Assembly: GCA_023423835.1 (NCBI GenBank)
Contig: JAFAEW010000140.1
Location: 1 to 44,181 of the forward strand
Origin: Bacteroidota bacterium
Lineage (GTDB): Bacteria > Bacteroidota > Bacteroidia > Chitinophagales > Chitinophagaceae
Direction: 5' to 3'
DNA length: 44,181 nucleotides
The notes beneath the pieces are model-generated. The model did no database searches. It had not been told where the DNA came from and saw nothing but the letters and a program-made list of their open reading frames with translations. Positions 31,690 through 39,969 of the stretch are shown here, piece after piece (position 1 is the stretch's first letter; each line of letters starts with the position of its first letter). The translations under genes and the position numbers were made by a program.

Positions 31690-33663
31690 ATGAGATCAAT
31701 ATCTTCCCTAATTCTCGCTCTACTTTTTTTGACGGCAACTGCTCAAAAAAATAAAAACAAATTCTCCCGCTATGGAAGCATCACTGTACAGGATCTTCAA
31801 AAAACCGTCTATTCCATCGATAGTAACGCCAATGCGGTTGTCCTTTACGATGTGGCAGAATCCTATATGGAAAACGGGGGCCGGGCATTCGTTTCCCTGG
31901 TCACAAAAAGGCATAAGGTAGTACATATTCTCAATAAAAACGGATATGAATTAGCGAAGGAGGAGATCAGATTGTTTAGTGACAGGGACGAGGTACGAAG
32001 ATTCAAGGCAACAACATACAATTTGAATGAAGGTAAAGTCATTGCCACGAATGTTGACAAGTCTTCCATTTTCGTGGAACGGGTGAATGACAATATCCGT
32101 TTCCAAAAATTTACCTTCCCACAAGTCAAAGAAGGAAGCATAATTGAATATCAATACGAAGCTACAAACGAAAATTTCAGCAGTCCTAATACCTGGTTAT
32201 TTCAAAGTTTTAGCGCCCCTACCCTGTACAGTGAATTCTGTTTTGACATTCCGAAATTTCTGATCTACAATTTCCATTCGCTCGGCAGTCACAAAATGGA
32301 CATCTATGAAAAGAAAGAAAGCTCGAGCAATTTTCATCTCGATATCGGAAATCATTCCATTCCCGTTACCAGTTATAGATGGGCAATGAAGAATGTACCT
32401 GCACTTACCGATGAAGGATTTACGTACTCATTAAAGAATCACATTGCCCGAATCGAATTGCAGCTTTCGGCTGTCAACTATCCGCTTATACCTAGGAGTA
32501 TCAATACCAGCTGGGAGGCAATAGTAGCCGGTCTTTTGAAATCGGAAGGCTTTGGTGAACATTTAAAAGCTTCCAACAGCTGGATGGCAGAGGATATTAA
32601 GCCTATCATTACATCAGGGGAAACCGACCTGGAGACAGCAAAAGCAATTTATTATTACATAAAGGATAACTTTAAATGCACCTACGATTACGGCCTTTTT
32701 CTCAGTCAAAGCTTACGAAACGTCTTTAAATCAAAAAATGGGAACGTGGCGGAAATCAATCTTCTATTGACGGCTGCATTGCGCTATGCCGGGTTTGAAT
32801 GCCATCCCGTGCTACTAAGCACCAGGGAAAATGGAATTGCCAGCATTTTTTCTCCCATGCTGAAGAGCATGAACTACGTGGTTTGCAGGGTAACGATCGG
32901 CGAAGAAAAATATTTGCTTGATGCGAGCAAGCCGTTTATTGGCTTTGGAAAACTACCGCTTAATTGTTTCAATGGAGTGGCTATCGTTGCAGACGAACCG
33001 ATCTCCATTGTAAATCTGAACCCGATAACGGTGAGAGAAGAAAAAACAACACAAATCTTTATTAGCAATCTTGAAAATAAGAAATGGGGCGGCTATGTGC
33101 GGCAGCAACCGGGATATTATGCATCCGAAAATATTCGGAAAAGGGTATCAGAAAAGGGTAAAGATGACTTTCAAAAGGAACTTCAATCCGAACATGAAAA
33201 CGATGGACAAGTAGAGAATTTGACTTTTGAAAATCTGCATGCGTACGAAAAACCGGCAATCTTATCGTACGAATTTGAATTCAATACAAATGGTGAAGAC
33301 ATTATTTATTTTACGCCCGCCATTTCCCAGGTTGAAAAGAAAAATCCTTTTTCAGGATCGGAACGACATTATCCGGTAGAGATGCCCTATTGCATTGATG
33401 AGACAATAAAGGCGACCATCGAAATTCCGGAAGGATACGAAGTGGATGAAATGCCTTCTTCCATAAAAATCTGGTTAGACGAGGATGGAAAAAGTTATTT
33501 CGAATACAAATGCAACCGTTCGGGCAATATCCTGTCATTTTTATCACGCATTAAAGTCGGCAAAGTCTATTTTTCTCCTGACGAATATCCCGATTTACGG
33601 GAATTTTATAACCAGATTTTCAAAAAGCAACACGAACAGATTGTATTCAAAAAACTCGAGTAG
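31690..33663 (+). CDS. Secreted DUF3857 and transglutaminase-like domain protein
   Basis: 657 residues from ATG 31690; the frame opens 44 codons earlier, but this ATG starts a signal peptide (MRSISSLILALLFLTATA before Q). The N-terminal half is a DUF3857 domain (about 60-260, with LVTKRHKVVHILNKNGYELAKEEI). A transglutaminase-like core then shows AKAIYYYIKDNFKC and NVAEINLLLTAALRYAGFECHPVLLSTR. At the place of the usual catalytic Cys the sequence reads KNGNVAEIN, so no nucleophile is seen, a common state in Bacteroidota members. A beta-rich C-terminal domain (DUF2569-free, about 480-657) ends it. Periplasmic or surface role is unknown. The gene is monocistronic, with a weak -7-like TTGTTTTG at 31664-31671. 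Confidence 0.8.
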   Translation: MRSISSLILALLFLTATAQKNKNKFSRYGSITVQDLQKTVYSIDSNANAVVLYDVAESYMENGGRAFVSLVTKRHKVVHILNKNGYELAKEEIRLFSDRDEVRRFKATTYNLNEGKVIATNVDKSSIFVERVNDNIRFQKFTFPQVKEGSIIEYQYEATNENFSSPNTWLFQSFSAPTLYSEFCFDIPKFLIYNFHSLGSHKMDIYEKKESSSNFHLDIGNHSIPVTSYRWAMKNVPALTDEGFTYSLKNHIARIELQLSAVNYPLIPRSINTSWEAIVAGLLKSEGFGEHLKASNSWMAEDIKPIITSGETDLETAKAIYYYIKDNFKCTYDYGLFLSQSLRNVFKSKNGNVAEINLLLTAALRYAGFECHPVLLSTRENGIASIFSPMLKSMNYVVCRVTIGEEKYLLDASKPFIGFGKLPLNCFNGVAIVADEPISIVNLNPITVREEKTTQIFISNLENKKWGGYVRQQPGYYASENIRKRVSEKGKDDFQKELQSEHENDGQVENLTFENLHAYEKPAILSYEFEFNTNGEDIIYFTPAISQVEKKNPFSGSERHYPVEMPYCIDETIKATIEIPEGYEVDEMPSSIKIWLDEDGKSYFEYKCNRSGNILSFLSRIKVGKVYFSPDEYPDLREFYNQIFKKQHEQIVFKKLE

Positions 33664-33823
33664 TGGTTACTAAATCTCGGCTTTCCGGCCACCCGGTAAT
33701 TTTTCGTTCCGAATAATAGGAACATGACCGCCCGAAACTGATAAACATTTCCTTAACACAGGAGGGAGAAAATCAACTTCCCTTTGGCATAATCGTTGCC
33801 AATTTGTGCGAAAAAAATTGGAT

Positions 33824-34519
33824 ATGAAAAAAACGTTTTTGGTTGCATTGGCGGGTTTAACGGTTGTTTTTGGCAGTTCATGTTTAAATGATGACAACAA
33901 TAATGTTGTACCACCGGTTGCTTCTTTCGGACTTGTAAACGCTTCCCCTACTTCACCGGGATTGGATGTGGTTTTAAACAGCGATCTTGTGACTGAAAAT
34001 CTTACCTATGGAAATGATGACGGATACTATGCCGTAATGCCCGGAACCTATGTTTTAAAAATGAATGAAACCGGCACGGTAAATACATTAGCCACTGCAA
34101 ATGTATCAATGGCCGGAGGAGTGGCTTATTCAATTTTTGCAAGTGATTCTGCAAGTCATATGAAACTATCCATGGCAGAAGACAAGACGACTACGCCGCC
34201 ATCAGATTCAATCAGAGTGAGATTTCTGAACTTCAGTTCCGATGCTCCCTCGGCCGATCTCCTAAAGGATGGAGAAGTTTTGATTGCCGACCGCGGGTAT
34301 AATGGAATCGCTACGCAGCCTTCGCAGGGAGATTTTATTACTTTAAAATCAGGAACCTTCAATTTTACCGTTCAAAAGACCGGTGCTGCCGACGTTTTGG
34401 TTCCCGCCACTTCCCTAACGCTTAATGGTGGGAAGATCTATACGCTTTACTTAAGAGGATTTGTGGCTGGAAGTGGTCCGCAAACCTTAACACTCGATAC
34501 CCTCTTGCATAATCAGTAA
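33824..34519 (+). CDS. DUF4397 domain lipoprotein
   Basis: 231 residues from ATG 33824 (an in-frame GTG six codons upstream is less likely). The signal peptide ends FGSSC, with the lipobox Cys at residue 20, so it is probably lipid-anchored. It contains two similar units: ASFGLVNASPTSPGLDVVLNSDLV...YAVMPGTYVLKMNETGT, and VRFLNFSSDAPSADLLKDGEVLI...ITLKSGTFNFTVQKTGA. Both match the DUF4397 repeat, a small beta-sandwich seen in surface proteins of Bacteroidota and others. The function is unknown; a role as cell-surface adhesin or stalk domain is only inferred. A strong terminator follows at 34544-34578, so it is a single-gene unit. Confidence 0.85.
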   Translation: MKKTFLVALAGLTVVFGSSCLNDDNNNVVPPVASFGLVNASPTSPGLDVVLNSDLVTENLTYGNDDGYYAVMPGTYVLKMNETGTVNTLATANVSMAGGVAYSIFASDSASHMKLSMAEDKTTTPPSDSIRVRFLNFSSDAPSADLLKDGEVLIADRGYNGIATQPSQGDFITLKSGTFNFTVQKTGAADVLVPATSLTLNGGKIYTLYLRGFVAGSGPQTLTLDTLLHNQ

Positions 34520-34543
34520 TTGTAACGGAATAGAAGTGAAATA

Positions 34544-34578
34544 AAAAAACCGGCTGCCTTTGGTAGTCGGTTTTTTTT
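34544..34578 (+). terminator. Intrinsic terminator of the DUF4397 gene
   Basis: A near-perfect hairpin: AAAAAACCGGCTGCC pairs with GGTAGTCGGTTTTTT (two G-T pairs) around TTT, ending in a run of eight T residues. Confidence 0.85.
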
Positions 34579-34614
34579 AAATCCAGTTCGGAAGTAATGT
34601 AATCAGAGTTTACA

Positions 34615-34812
34615 CTAACTATTTTCCACTTTGGCTTTTTTCTTTAAACTCAGAACTACGAAAAAACCTACTACCGGAAAAAGTAATGTCAGGTATTTTA
34701 AGACTGTTGTGAATCCGGATGTAAGATTAAGCTGAGATAGATTATTAAAGGTCTTAATAATTAAAGTCAAGGAAGCAATCAGAAAAATAATTAAAACAAG
34801 TTCTTTTGCCAT
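34615..34812 (-). CDS. Tiny two-helix membrane protein
   Basis: A 65-residue protein, not recognised. Start ATG at 34812. Two hydrophobic helices, about 4-20 (ELVLIIFLIASLTLII) and 39-56 (YLTLLFPVVGFFVVLSL), are joined by a polar loop and end in KKKAKVENS, so both ends lie in the cytoplasm. The layout resembles the small PLDc_N-like or hydrophobic-peptide proteins that are common in this phylum, but I cannot assign a family. It stands alone on the minus strand between the DUF4397 terminator and a 393-base gap. Confidence 0.5.
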   Translation of the reverse strand: MAKELVLIIFLIASLTLIIKTFNNLSQLNLTSGFTTVLKYLTLLFPVVGFFVVLSLKKKAKVENS

Positions 34813-35205
34813 AATAAATAGTTTTAAACCGGGCTAGTCTAATATTTCTAAAGATAATAAAAATTTGAAAAGGACGATCCTACTCTAACTTCAACGATAA
34901 GGTAAAAGGTCATTTGGCCACAGGATATCATCGTGTTATTAAGGTAATAAGGTTTGAAGGTTTTGTAATCAAAATTCGACCGTTTCCTATCTTCATTTAT
35001 TGCTGTAGGACCAGTTTTTTTCGAATTAATCGCAACTAAATCTCCTGCAAGTTTTGGTTTTCGAAAACCGTATTAAACTTCATAACCAAAAAATTCTCCA
35101 ACGCATCTCAAGACGATATTACTTTAATTCAACGGTTGGTGTTGGCCCAATCCTACAACGCGGCAATCCATTATTTTTCCTCGTGCTACGATTGAAGATG
35201 TCTTC
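34813..35205. other. 393-base intergenic region, no gene found
   Basis: No reading frame here looks like a protein. It lies between the tiny membrane gene and the 3' end of tex, both on the minus strand. It is AT-rich and holds a 14-base perfect palindrome GGTTTTCGAAAACC at 35056-35069. No terminator for tex with a clear T-run is visible. Confidence 0.6.
35056..35069. repeat. 14-base perfect palindrome
   Basis: GGTTTTCGAAAACC reads the same on both strands. It could be a binding site for a dimeric regulator, but no gene start is close enough to suggest one, so it may be chance. Confidence 0.4.
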
Positions 35206-37428
35206 CTACTTGCCAAACTTTCGTTTCAGCAACTGCAGCGCATCATCCATATTTGCAGGTGCCTCATGTTGGGAAATGTTTTTAGTTTTTCCCGGTTTTG
35301 GATCTTTCTTATTGTCAACCATCGCCTGTTTTATGGAAAGAGCGATGCGTTTTCTCTGCCTGTCCACTTCCAAAACCTTTACCTGCACTTTTTCATTCAG
35401 TTTCAACGCTTCCGCCGGGTCGGATATGTAGCGGTTTGCGATTTCACTCACATGCACAAGTCCGTCTTGCTTAACTCCGATGTCGACAAAAGCGCCGAAC
35501 CGAGTTATATTGGTCACAATTCCCGGAACAATCATTCCTTCGCTCACATCTTCAATTGAATAAATATCGGCAAATGAAAATGCTACCGCTTCACTTCTCA
35601 CGTCCAATCCAGGTTTCTTCAATTCTTTCAAAATGTCCTGAATGGTTAAAAGTCCAATCTCTTCAGATACATATTTTTCAGGTTTTACTTTTTTCAGTAC
35701 TTCTTCATTTCCCACCATCGATTGAACCGGCAAACTCAGATCACGGGCCATGGATTCAACAATCGCATAAGCTTCAGGATGCACGGCGCTTCCATCCAAC
35801 ACATTTTTCCCATTTGGGATACGCAAAAATCCGGCACATTGTTCGAATGCTTTTTCTCCTAACCGCGGCACTTTTTTCAATTGCTGTCTTGTCTCATAAC
35901 GGCCGATTTCATTCCTGTAATTGACAATATTTGATGCTATAGACGGTCCAATTCCACTCACATAACTCAATAAATGTCTTGATGCTGTATTGAGATTTAC
36001 ACCCACGGCATTCACACAACTGATCACCACCTGATCGAGTTTTTCTTTCAGTTTTACCTGGTTTACATCATGCTGGTATTGGCCCACCCCGATACTTCTC
36101 GGATCAATTTTCACCAATTCCGCCAATGGATCCATCAACCTTCTTCCAATACTTACCGCACCTTTCACCGTGATATCATAATTGGGAAATTCTTCCCTTG
36201 CAATTTCCGAAGCCGAATAAATCGAAGCGCCGTCTTCATTCACCAAAAAAATATCTAATCCTGTATTCAGCTTTTTGATAAAACTTTCCGTTTCGCGTCC
36301 GGCGGTTCCATCTCCGATGGCTATCACCTGAAGCTGAAACTGCTGAATCAGCCTGCGGATGATTCGCTCAGCCTCTGCCAGTTTTCCCGGCTCATGTATA
36401 TACATCAGGTCATTGTGCAACAACTCGCCTTTTTCATCCAGGCAAACGAGTTTGCAACCCGTTCTATAACCAGGATCAACGGCAAGAATTCTCCTGCTGC
36501 CGAGCGGAGAACTCAATAACAATTGTTTCAGATTTTCCGCAAAAACAGCAATCGCATCTTCATCGGCTTTTTGTTTGAGCATGCTTCTGATTTCGGTTTC
36601 AAGCGCCGGCTGCAGCAATCTTTTATAGGCATCTTCAATGGCAGACTTCACAACTTTGGAAGACTGATTATTAGATTTCAAAAACATTTTTTCGATGATT
36701 GCAATGGCATTTTCCGTTTCAGGGGCAATGGAGATTCTTAAATAGCCTTCCAGAAATCCTCTTAAAATCGCGAGAATGCGATGAGACGGAATGGTAGCAA
36801 CGGCTTCGGAAAAATCGAAATAATCCTTAAACTTTGCCGCTTCGGTTTCTTTGTCCGAAACCAGTTTACTCTCTAAAAAGGCCTGTTTCTCAAAAAGATT
36901 TCTTAGTTGCGCCCTCAAGCCGGCGTCTTCACTGATCATTTCAGCAATAATATGTGCAGCACCTTTCACCGCATCTTCAACTGCAGGAACCTTATCACAA
37001 ATAAATTCCTTTGCCTTTTCATCCACGTCAAAATTTTGCTGTTCTAAAATCAGCAATGCAAGCGGTTCAAGACCGTTTTCTCTTGCTATCTGTGCTTTCG
37101 TTCGTCTTTTCGGTTTGAAGGGCAGGTAAATGTCTTCGAGGGTATTCAAATGGGTTGCCGCTTCAAGTTTTGCCGAAATTTCATCGGTCATTTTCCCTTG
37201 TGTTTCAATGGCATTTTGGATGAAGGCTTTTCTTTCTTCAAACTCTTTTAATTTAATGGATGCTGCCTGGATCGACTCGATTTCCACCTCATTCAATCCG
37301 CCTGTTTTATCCTTCCGGTAACGTGCGATAAAGGGAATGGTTGCACCTTCCTCAAAGAGGCTTAAAACGGCCTCAACCTTAGGGTTGGGGATTGACAACT
37401 GAGCAGCAATTTTATTTGAAAAACTCAT
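35206..37428 (-). CDS. tex: Tex family transcription accessory / RNA-binding protein
   Basis: A 740-residue cytoplasmic protein. Tex proteins bind nucleic acid and RNA polymerase-associated complexes and are the bacterial relatives of Spt6. The N-terminal helical region has EEGATIPFIARYRKDKTGGLNEVEI (about 27-52), TLEDIYLPFKPKRRTKAQIARENGLEPLA follows. A YqgF/RNase H-like domain (about 325-430) starts RRILAVDPGYRTGCKLVCLD. Helix-hairpin-helix motifs come at about 490-560 (SGIGPSIASNIVNYR) and the S1 domain at about 635-705 (GMIVPGIVTNITRFGAFVDIGVKQDGLVHVSE). All regions are intact, and length is normal. The next gene upstream (2H phosphoesterase) ends 63 bases away, so weak co-transcription is possible. 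Confidence 0.95.
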   Translation of the reverse strand: MSFSNKIAAQLSIPNPKVEAVLSLFEEGATIPFIARYRKDKTGGLNEVEIESIQAASIKLKEFEERKAFIQNAIETQGKMTDEISAKLEAATHLNTLEDIYLPFKPKRRTKAQIARENGLEPLALLILEQQNFDVDEKAKEFICDKVPAVEDAVKGAAHIIAEMISEDAGLRAQLRNLFEKQAFLESKLVSDKETEAAKFKDYFDFSEAVATIPSHRILAILRGFLEGYLRISIAPETENAIAIIEKMFLKSNNQSSKVVKSAIEDAYKRLLQPALETEIRSMLKQKADEDAIAVFAENLKQLLLSSPLGSRRILAVDPGYRTGCKLVCLDEKGELLHNDLMYIHEPGKLAEAERIIRRLIQQFQLQVIAIGDGTAGRETESFIKKLNTGLDIFLVNEDGASIYSASEIAREEFPNYDITVKGAVSIGRRLMDPLAELVKIDPRSIGVGQYQHDVNQVKLKEKLDQVVISCVNAVGVNLNTASRHLLSYVSGIGPSIASNIVNYRNEIGRYETRQQLKKVPRLGEKAFEQCAGFLRIPNGKNVLDGSAVHPEAYAIVESMARDLSLPVQSMVGNEEVLKKVKPEKYVSEEIGLLTIQDILKELKKPGLDVRSEAVAFSFADIYSIEDVSEGMIVPGIVTNITRFGAFVDIGVKQDGLVHVSEIANRYISDPAEALKLNEKVQVKVLEVDRQRKRIALSIKQAMVDNKKDPKPGKTKNISQHEAPANMDDALQLLKRKFGK

Positions 37429-37491
37429 AGTGATCTTATTTAAAGGGGTGCGAAAGTAGTAAGCGCACCATAAAGAAAAAAACGAATTTTG

Positions 37492-38037
37492 TCATGATTT
37501 GAGCTTAAATTTCCGGACGATCTCCCACTGTTTTCGGTTATGCATTAAAAGGTGAAAATCCTCAACCCGGCACACTGCTTCGAATTTTTGACCTTCGAAT
37601 TCCTTCTTTAGCCTCACAAAATTTTCGGGCGATAAATCACGATAGGCGAGACTCACATGTGGATTGAAATTTCTGTCGTGCCCGGAAATAATAAACGGAA
37701 AAACGGACTTCATATAATCGATGATCTGCTTCTGCAAAAGATTTAGCCGGTGGTTGTATTCAGGGCGGATAAAGAACACGGGGTGTTTCTTTTCAAAATA
37801 ACCGTAACCATCAAATTCCAGATTGAATGCAGGATAATTTAAGGACAGATTTTCGGCCCCTTCTATCAATTGCGATTCAAGTTCTCTGTTAAACTCAAAC
37901 GGTACTTTCAGGGTAATATGCGGAAACAATTTCAAGGCATGAACGGTATCATATTTATCGGAAATTTCGAGTTTTATGGAAGTGATTTTTTCAGACAGTT
38001 CTTCCGGAAGAATGATTGCAAAAAAATACAAGGCCAT
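37492..38037 (-). CDS. 2H phosphoesterase (2'-5' RNA ligase family)
   Basis: A 181-residue protein with both catalytic H-x-T/S motifs of the 2H superfamily: HIT at 40-42 (FPHITLKV) and HVS at 127-129 (NPHVSLAY), about 85 residues apart, as in RNA ligase / cyclic phosphodiesterase members. Enzymes of this family process 2',3'-cyclic phosphates or 2'-5' bonds on RNA, and some act on nucleotides. The exact substrate is unknown. It starts 6 bases after the stop codon of the exonuclease/GIY-YIG gene on the same strand, so the two are a likely operon, hinting at a shared nucleic-acid end-processing job. Confidence 0.88.
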   Translation of the reverse strand: MALYFFAIILPEELSEKITSIKLEISDKYDTVHALKLFPHITLKVPFEFNRELESQLIEGAENLSLNYPAFNLEFDGYGYFEKKHPVFFIRPEYNHRLNLLQKQIIDYMKSVFPFIISGHDRNFNPHVSLAYRDLSPENFVRLKKEFEGQKFEAVCRVEDFHLLMHNRKQWEIVRKFKLKS

Positions 38038-38043
38038 CGAATC

Positions 38044-39378
38044 TTACTTTAACTCAATCACTTTAGATGGAAATTTTTCAGCAAACACAGATATCATAGA
38101 TTGGATGGTTTCATTTTCGGGATAAATGGTCAACCGTTCCTTCAAAACATTCACATCGGCCACAATCTGATTTTTATTAACCGTTCCCATTCCATAAAAC
38201 TTTCCTTCTTCCACGAGGATACAGCAAAGATCATTGCTGTATTCAGATTGGTCAAGGATGGCAAACGTCTTTTTGGTTGACCGGATCGTCTTCAATGCCC
38301 GTTCAACCCGTTGGTTATAGCTTTCACAATCGGGATACTCATCTCCGGTTAATTTCTCCTTGCTTAAAAAGCAAAGAACCGGATTGAGTTGAAATTCTCT
38401 CACGATTTTCCAAAGCATCCGGTGTGCATCAGAGAAAAGTGGAAAACTCAAAATCGGTTCGGGATATGTCCGGTTTTTGTCAATGGCGAGCCGCCAAAAG
38501 CCTTTCGCATCAACAAACGAATAGATGCCGTATCTGATGCCAGGCTTTTTCTGACTATAGTTGAATTCCGGCCAGAGCCTTTTTATTTCAATGCTTTCCA
38601 GCAAAAAAGCCATTAATTCTGTCTGGCATTCGCGGTACGTAATGGAATGTATCCTGCGAAGAAATTCTTGTCTTTTTCTTCCCGGATTTAATCCTGTAAA
38701 ATGGCTGATAACACGGTTTTTAAGGTTGATGGCTTTCCCTACATAAATCACCTTATTCCGTTGATCATGAAAATAGTATACACCCGGCACCCTTGGTAAT
38801 CCTTTAATTGCATCGGATGGCAGATTTGGCGGAAGTATCTGCTCGCGGTTTTCCTTTTTCAAAAATTCCCTGATCAGTTTCTCGCCGCCGGTTTTCAATA
38901 TCCTTTCAAATATGATGGCTGTTGCATCGGCATCCCCGCCGGCGCGATGCCGGTTTTTTATTTCTACGTCAAGGCTTTTACAAAGTGAGCCCAAACCATA
39001 TTTCGGAAGCCCCGGAAACGCCTTTTTGCTGAGTTTGAGGGTGCAAAGCTTCTTTGCATTCCAGTCGAATCCACACTTTTTAAGATGATATTTTAAGAAC
39101 GAATAATCAAAGTTGACGTTGTGGGCGATAAATATCCTTTGATCGAGCAGGTCGAAAATCCTTGGCGCCAGCTCTTCAAATGAAGGCGCCTGCTGTGCCA
39201 TTTCATTGGTGATGCCGGTTAGGTGAACAACAAACTTTGGGATCGTATGCTTCGGATTTACGAGACTAGAGAATCGTTTCTCAACGCTCACTCCATCAAA
39301 CAAAACAATTGCAATTTCCGTTATACCATTTTGATCGGGAAAGCTTCCTGTTGTTTCTATATCTACGATTGCATACAT
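38044..39378 (-). CDS. DnaQ-like exonuclease fused to a UvrC-type GIY-YIG nuclease
   Basis: A 444-residue two-domain nuclease. Residues 1-160 are a DEDDh 3'-5' exonuclease as in DNA polymerase III epsilon: VDIETTG (Asp 6, Glu 8), HNVNFDYSFL (Asp 91) and HRAGGDADAT (His 144, Asp 149) are all present. Residues about 195-280 form a GIY-YIG domain (PGVYYFHD, VIYVGKAINLKNRV, LLESIEIKRLWPEFN with Glu 261) like the N-terminus of UvrC or Cho. The remaining 160 residues are beta-rich and unassigned (KTFAILDQSEYSNDLCC). Such fusions occur in Bacteroidota and Actinobacteria and are annotated as exonuclease or polymerase epsilon-like; their job is not established, though repair or Cho-like incision is plausible. 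The downstream 2H gene is 6 bases away. Confidence 0.92.
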   Translation of the reverse strand: MYAIVDIETTGSFPDQNGITEIAIVLFDGVSVEKRFSSLVNPKHTIPKFVVHLTGITNEMAQQAPSFEELAPRIFDLLDQRIFIAHNVNFDYSFLKYHLKKCGFDWNAKKLCTLKLSKKAFPGLPKYGLGSLCKSLDVEIKNRHRAGGDADATAIIFERILKTGGEKLIREFLKKENREQILPPNLPSDAIKGLPRVPGVYYFHDQRNKVIYVGKAINLKNRVISHFTGLNPGRKRQEFLRRIHSITYRECQTELMAFLLESIEIKRLWPEFNYSQKKPGIRYGIYSFVDAKGFWRLAIDKNRTYPEPILSFPLFSDAHRMLWKIVREFQLNPVLCFLSKEKLTGDEYPDCESYNQRVERALKTIRSTKKTFAILDQSEYSNDLCCILVEEGKFYGMGTVNKNQIVADVNVLKERLTIYPENETIQSMISVFAEKFPSKVIELK

Positions 39379-39453
39379 TTCCTGTCACACCTTTTCACCG
39401 GCCTCAGCCTGATTTAAATACAAATTATTTTTTTCTCAATAAGCAGGAACAAT

Positions 39454-39461
39454 TAGTTTTG
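39454..39461 (+). promoter_or_regulatory. Orphan -7 promoter box
   Basis: TAGTTTTG matches TAnnTTTG. The nearest plus-strand frame is the doubtful small lipoprotein gene, 128 bases downstream. It may drive that gene or an unseen small RNA; it may also be chance. Confidence 0.3.
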
Positions 39462-39589
39462 CCCCATTCAAGGGTAGAATTGAATTTACATCCTTAGGGC
39501 AAGGTAAAATAAAATAGGCATTTTGTTGTAACAAATTTTAATTCTCTCCGTCTCAGAATGGAATTTAATGATGGTTTAAAATCACAAAT

Positions 39590-39823
39590 ATGCGCTCCGT
39601 AATTTTATTTATCTGCTCAACTATCCTTTTCTCCTGCCACCACACCGGAAGTATGAAGGCTGCCTCAAAATCTGTTTCTGCCACTATTTCCGCGGGTTGC
39701 AAAGTTGCAACCGGATATTTGTTTGAATGCACAAATTCTGTTAAAGAAAACAAGCCATCAGAAGCAATACCGCTGTTTTCAAAACCCGTTTTCATGTGGG
39801 ATACCAAGTTTGCTTTTTGGTAG
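39590..39823 (+). CDS. Possible small lipoprotein (77 residues)
   Basis: Low-confidence gene. ATG at 39590 begins MRSVILFICSTILFSC, a short hydrophobic signal with a lipobox-like LFSC (Cys 16), followed by HHTGSMKAASKS and a weakly structured region with two further cysteines (39-45, CKVATGYLFEC region). The signal-plus-lipobox pattern is what argues for a real gene. Against it: short length, no recognised domain, and overlapping frames on other strands. It could also be the remnant of a longer lipoprotein gene. It is flanked by the orphan -7 box (39454-39461) and lies upstream of valS. Confidence 0.35.
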   Translation: MRSVILFICSTILFSCHHTGSMKAASKSVSATISAGCKVATGYLFECTNSVKENKPSEAIPLFSKPVFMWDTKFAFW

Positions 39824-39945
39824 CAGCGGTAAAAAGACCAGTGGATCTGGTGCCGGTAATTGTATATCCCCGCCGGTAATTAAAAAAAACTTTCACAAAC
39901 AGGCACACCCGGTCCCCTTTCAATAAGCGTCTCGCTTCAATTTCG

Positions 39946-39953
39946 TAATTTTG
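39946..39953 (+). promoter_or_regulatory. -7 promoter box for valS
   Basis: TAATTTTG matches TAnnTTTG exactly, 16 bases before the ATG at 39970, similar to the gnd box. Confidence 0.5.
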
Positions 39954-39969
39954 CGCACTTTATTACATT

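Larger units (their letters stand above)
39379..39969. other. 591-base stretch between the exonuclease fusion and valS
   Basis: It contains one doubtful small gene (39590-39823), a -7-like box TAGTTTTG at 39454-39461, a short inverted repeat TTTGTT/AACAAA at 39522-39535 and the valS promoter box at 39946-39953. No T-box-like leader precedes valS. Confidence 0.6.

Noticed and set aside
35054..35431. Plus-strand frame over the 3' end of tex
   Set aside because: It is antisense to the conserved S1 domain of tex and is not protein-like.
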